A stretch of DNA of 8,108 nt, taken from positions 1 through 8,108 of the forward strand of contig JAUWWU010000034.1 of NCBI GenBank assembly GCA_030616695.1. Direction: 5' to 3'. The translations under genes and the position numbers were made by a program. The notes under the pieces are model-generated. The model was not told the origin of the DNA. It worked only from the letters and a program-made list of their open reading frames with translations, and ran no database searches. The stretch comes from Candidatus Omnitrophota bacterium. GTDB lineage: Bacteria > Omnitrophota > Gorgyraeia > JAHIPI01. Below, in pieces: positions 5,649 to 8,108 of this stretch (position 1 is the stretch's first letter; the number at the start of each line of letters is the position of its first letter).

Positions 5649-7313
5649 CTAAAGTTCTATTTCTTCCGTTATATCAAAATTCTTATGAAAATTCATGTCA
5701 TTTGTAAGCTTTGGGATTTTAAACTGGCCGTCGTGCGTGCCTTCCGCGACTTTTTTATGACGGTATTTCTCAAAGTCTCCGCCCGCCACTACCTTTAAAA
5801 TGGGATGGCTCAGGCGCTGGGAACGCCTTTTCGTAAGATATTCCGCGTTTAATTTGCTAAGTTCGCTTTCTATTATCTTCAGTAATTCCTCTTTTGTCTT
5901 TTTGGGTAAATCCTTATTCTCGAATTCTACCAGAAATGCATACCTCGGAGCGCCTGACCATTCAACGAAAGCGGAGAAACACTGAAGGTCCACGCCGATC
6001 GACGCCGCAGCCCTATTGACCGCCTCGTTCACCTGCGACTCATAAAGCTTCTCCCCGGTCACGGAGCAGACCATCGAGCCCTTCTGCTTGAACTCTATTA
6101 CCGGCGTGTTATTAAAAACACCTGTGACCTTAATAACATCGTCGATATTATATCTGTAAAGGCCTGCGTGGGTAGTCAGGATGATATAATATTCCCGCCC
6201 CACTTCAAGCTGGTGCGCAAGAAGGAATTTCTTGTCATCTTTGCATATATCTTCCATGGGCACAAATTCATAAAAATTGCTCATAATAGCAAGTGTGCCT
6301 GAGCAGCCTTCGTCGCCCAAGGGTATGGATGCGCGGGCCTCGCTTGAGAGATAGCCAAAGTCCCTTATTGCGATATTATCGCCGAAATATTTTTTGAGAT
6401 GCGGAAGATAAATCCCGACTGTGCCACCCTTCCAGCAGGCTATGATATCGAGGCCCGGCCAGAAGTCCATCGGCAAAAGCTCGCCGCCCCTCTTTTCGGA
6501 TAACCTCACAAGCTCATCGGCGCGTTTAGGATTAGGCCTGAGGCTTTTTTCTATTTTCTTCCGTATGTCGTACCGCAAGTCCAGTTCGCGGTTAAGGGTG
6601 CCTTCTTTTATGTCGTCGATTATCCTATCTTTTACTTTTCCTATCCGCTGGCACAAAAGAAGTATCGTGCTCGGATTCAGGCTTGCTATAGTGGATACAT
6701 TCTGCTCCATGGCCACCCTGAGGATGCAATAATACTTGGCATCGTAATCCTTTATCTCGAACACCTCATACGGCAAGACATAGAGCTTTTTTACCATATC
6801 CGGCATATTTTTATACGCGTGTCCGGATTCGGCGCCGAAAGGGATATTGCCGATAGTCGAGCCCTCTTTTTCAGGGCTCACAATAGCCAGTATCTTGCCG
6901 TTAAACATCTTTGGATGGTCCCTCAGGATATAATATGTCCAGACGTCCATGACCTCTCTTTTTTTTCTTCTGGAATATTCCGTAACGGGTATAAACTTGG
7001 GCTTGCCCGTTGTGCCGCTTGTAACGCCGAAGAGTACGGGCCTGTCGATTGTCAGGATATTAGACTCTCCGCGCATAAGATATTCTATATGAGGCCTTAA
7101 CGTTTCATAGTCGTTTAACGGCACCCTTGCCTGATAATCCTCTATGGAGCGCATCCGGGCGAAATTATATTTTTTCCCGAAAACCGTATTTTTGTTGCGG
7201 GCTAAAAGCTGCAGCAGCAATCTACGCTGGCTTTCAAGGGGAGATTTCGTCGCTTTCTCAAAAGTCCTTGCCTTTAAACCGTACATCTTGATAGCATATG
7301 GCGCTATTGCCAT
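5649..7313 (-). CDS. GH3 family acyl-adenylating amide synthetase
   Basis: The 554-residue length matches the GH3 ('auxin-responsive promoter') branch of the ANL adenylating superfamily. Plant GH3 enzymes activate a carboxylic acid (auxin, jasmonate, benzoates) with ATP and join it to an amino acid. Landmarks in order: P-loop-like VTSGTTGKPKFIPVT (97-111), YLSSEA (321-326; GH3 motif 2), GLYRYNIDDVIKV (384-396; motif 3 with the ribose-binding acidic pair), GEKLYE (420-425), the hinge to the C-terminal domain, and the terminal QFKIPKL (530-536), where GH3 proteins place a mobile lysine loop. All core motifs are present, so it is probably active. It is intracellular, with no signal peptide. The function of bacterial GH3 proteins is largely unknown. 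It starts at ATG 7313 with an AAAGGGG-like Shine-Dalgarno, 13 bases after the epimerase gene stops. Acyl and amine substrates cannot be inferred from sequence alone. Confidence 0.88.
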   Translation of the reverse strand: MAIAPYAIKMYGLKARTFEKATKSPLESQRRLLLQLLARNKNTVFGKKYNFARMRSIEDYQARVPLNDYETLRPHIEYLMRGESNILTIDRPVLFGVTSGTTGKPKFIPVTEYSRRKKREVMDVWTYYILRDHPKMFNGKILAIVSPEKEGSTIGNIPFGAESGHAYKNMPDMVKKLYVLPYEVFEIKDYDAKYYCILRVAMEQNVSTIASLNPSTILLLCQRIGKVKDRIIDDIKEGTLNRELDLRYDIRKKIEKSLRPNPKRADELVRLSEKRGGELLPMDFWPGLDIIACWKGGTVGIYLPHLKKYFGDNIAIRDFGYLSSEARASIPLGDEGCSGTLAIMSNFYEFVPMEDICKDDKKFLLAHQLEVGREYYIILTTHAGLYRYNIDDVIKVTGVFNNTPVIEFKQKGSMVCSVTGEKLYESQVNEAVNRAAASIGVDLQCFSAFVEWSGAPRYAFLVEFENKDLPKKTKEELLKIIESELSKLNAEYLTKRRSQRLSHPILKVVAGGDFEKYRHKKVAEGTHDGQFKIPKLTNDMNFHKNFDITEEIEL

Positions 7314-7326
7314 AACCCCGGCCCCT

Positions 7327-8108
7327 TTACTTTATCGTTATTCTATCTGCGGTGTATTTATTGAGCGCTTTCTCATCGACCGTAACGCCAAGCCCTGCCC
7401 CTTTCAGCGGGCGGGCAAAGCCGCCGTATCCAAAACTTATATCTTCCTCGACAACGTCTTCCGTAAGCAAAAATTTTGCGTAAGACCCTTCCAGATATCT
7501 TATGCCGGTAACGCATGAAGCAAAATGCCTGCCGGCGGCCGATAATACGCCCGTCTCGCCCACCTGGCAGCCCAATTGATACGAAACGCCTGCCTGTGAC
7601 GCAAATTCGGCTATCTTAAGAGAACTCAGGAGGCCGCCGCATTTCGACAGCCTTATATTAAACATGCCGCACGCTTTCCGCTCGACAAGCCTTCTTGCGT
7701 CTTCAATGCCACACATAGACTCATCGGCCATGACCGGCTCAGGGATAGCATCGGAGACCTTCTTCAAAGAATCGATATCGTCCTTCGCGGTAGGCTGCTC
7801 GATCAGGCTGAAGCCCGGGCCCCGCATGACACTAAGCTTTTCTATGGCCTCTTCGCTGCTCCATGCGCAATTGGCATCGAGTCTTATATCCCTCTGCCGG
7901 CCCAAAAATCGCCTTGCCGTTTTCAGCCTGTCGACGTCGCCCGCGTCGCCTACCTTCAACTTAATATCCTTAATACCGTATAACCTAAACTTCAAAGCGG
8001 ACAGCTTTGTCCTGCATATAGGGTCTTCTCCGATCGCCGCGCTGTATCTCAACCGCTCTGTCTTTATTCCGCCGAGCGCGCCGGTAATCGAGCAGTTAAA
8101 GGCTTTAG
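7327..8108 (-). CDS. Enolase-superfamily epimerase/cycloisomerase (MR/MLE, dipeptide-epimerase-like), 5' end missing
   Basis: The reading frame is open to the window's right edge (at least 259 residues), so the N-terminal capping domain and true start lie outside; a TTG at 8052 is not a plausible start. The C-terminal barrel has the full MLE/epimerase set: KLK of IKLKVG (codons at 7962-7954, catalytic lysine), DAN, EQP and ADES for the three Mg2+ ligands, and a second catalytic lysine in NIRLSKCGG (codon 7644-7642). It also has GCQVGETGVLSAAGRH with the family glutamate on the seventh-eighth strand. Lysines on both faces of the active site are the hallmark of muconate cycloisomerase, L-Ala-D/L-Glu epimerase, N-succinylamino-acid racemase and o-succinylbenzoate synthase. 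The sequence looks closest to enzymes labelled as related to L-alanine-DL-glutamate epimerase, but substrate is not determinable. It precedes the GH3 gene by 13 bases in one operon. Confidence 0.85.
   Translation of the reverse strand, partial: KAFNCSITGALGGIKTERLRYSAAIGEDPICRTKLSALKFRLYGIKDIKLKVGDAGDVDRLKTARRFLGRQRDIRLDANCAWSSEEAIEKLSVMRGPGFSLIEQPTAKDDIDSLKKVSDAIPEPVMADESMCGIEDARRLVERKACGMFNIRLSKCGGLLSSLKIAEFASQAGVSYQLGCQVGETGVLSAAGRHFASCVTGIRYLEGSYAKFLLTEDVVEEDISFGYGGFARPLKGAGLGVTVDEKALNKYTADRITIK

Noticed and set aside
5538..5798. Plus-strand open frame opposite the ferredoxin and GH3 gene end
   Set aside because: It is antisense to two genes with clear motifs, and I recognise no domain in its translation.
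7327..8052. Epimerase gene as a complete short gene starting at TTG 8052
   Set aside because: The frame stays open to base 8108 and the N-terminal capping domain of the enolase superfamily would be missing; the gene is cut by the window, not short.

Overview
The window looks like a piece of a bacterial chromosome from an uncultured lineage. The best guess is Candidatus Omnitrophota (OP3) or a related PVC-type group. The basis is gene content: a TMTC-like membrane glycosyltransferase with TPRs, a bacterial GH3 adenylating enzyme, a spoVG-yraN-comM string, and hairpin repeats built around GTGTCTGTCCCC / TGTCCCC motifs. This assignment is from memory of such genomes, not from a search. Gene density is high. 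The longest gap between genes is 181 bases (1282-1462), so there is no gene-free stretch above 300 bases. No tRNA, rRNA, CRISPR array or intact insertion sequence was seen.

Left part (1-1462): a REP-like hairpin at the window edge is followed by a clear -35/-10 promoter. The promoter drives an ECF-type sigma factor with almost no 5' leader. Forty bases downstream is its probable zinc-finger anti-sigma partner, a protein with two membrane segments. A second hairpin element of a related type closes this unit and probably acts as its terminator.

Middle (1463-3623): three tightly packed plus-strand genes encode a SpoVG-family nucleic-acid-binding regulator, a YraN/UPF0102 nuclease-fold protein and a full-length ComM/YifB AAA+ protein. 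The 4-base overlap and 2-base gap imply one operon concerned with DNA handling and uptake.

Right-middle (3624-5387): a separate promoter whose -10 box sits only 4 bases from the start codon drives a 568-residue protein. It has a polytopic GT-C-like domain followed by four and a half exact 34-residue TPRs, the layout of TMTC protein O-mannosyltransferases.

Right part (5450-8108, minus strand, convergent with the TPR gene): an operon read right to left encodes an enolase-superfamily epimerase/cycloisomerase (5' end cut by the window), a GH3-family acyl-adenylating amide synthetase and a single-cluster [4Fe-4S] ferredoxin, with gaps of 13 and 16 bases. An epimerase of the dipeptide/N-acyl-amino-acid type next to an amide-forming GH3 ligase is the best candidate here for an undescribed pathway.

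The most interesting observations are: (i) the epimerase-GH3-ferredoxin operon; (ii) a strong internal ribosome binding site in the anti-sigma gene exactly at the border between the zinc and membrane domains; (iii) two promoters that would give leaderless mRNAs; and (iv) the two hairpin repeats.
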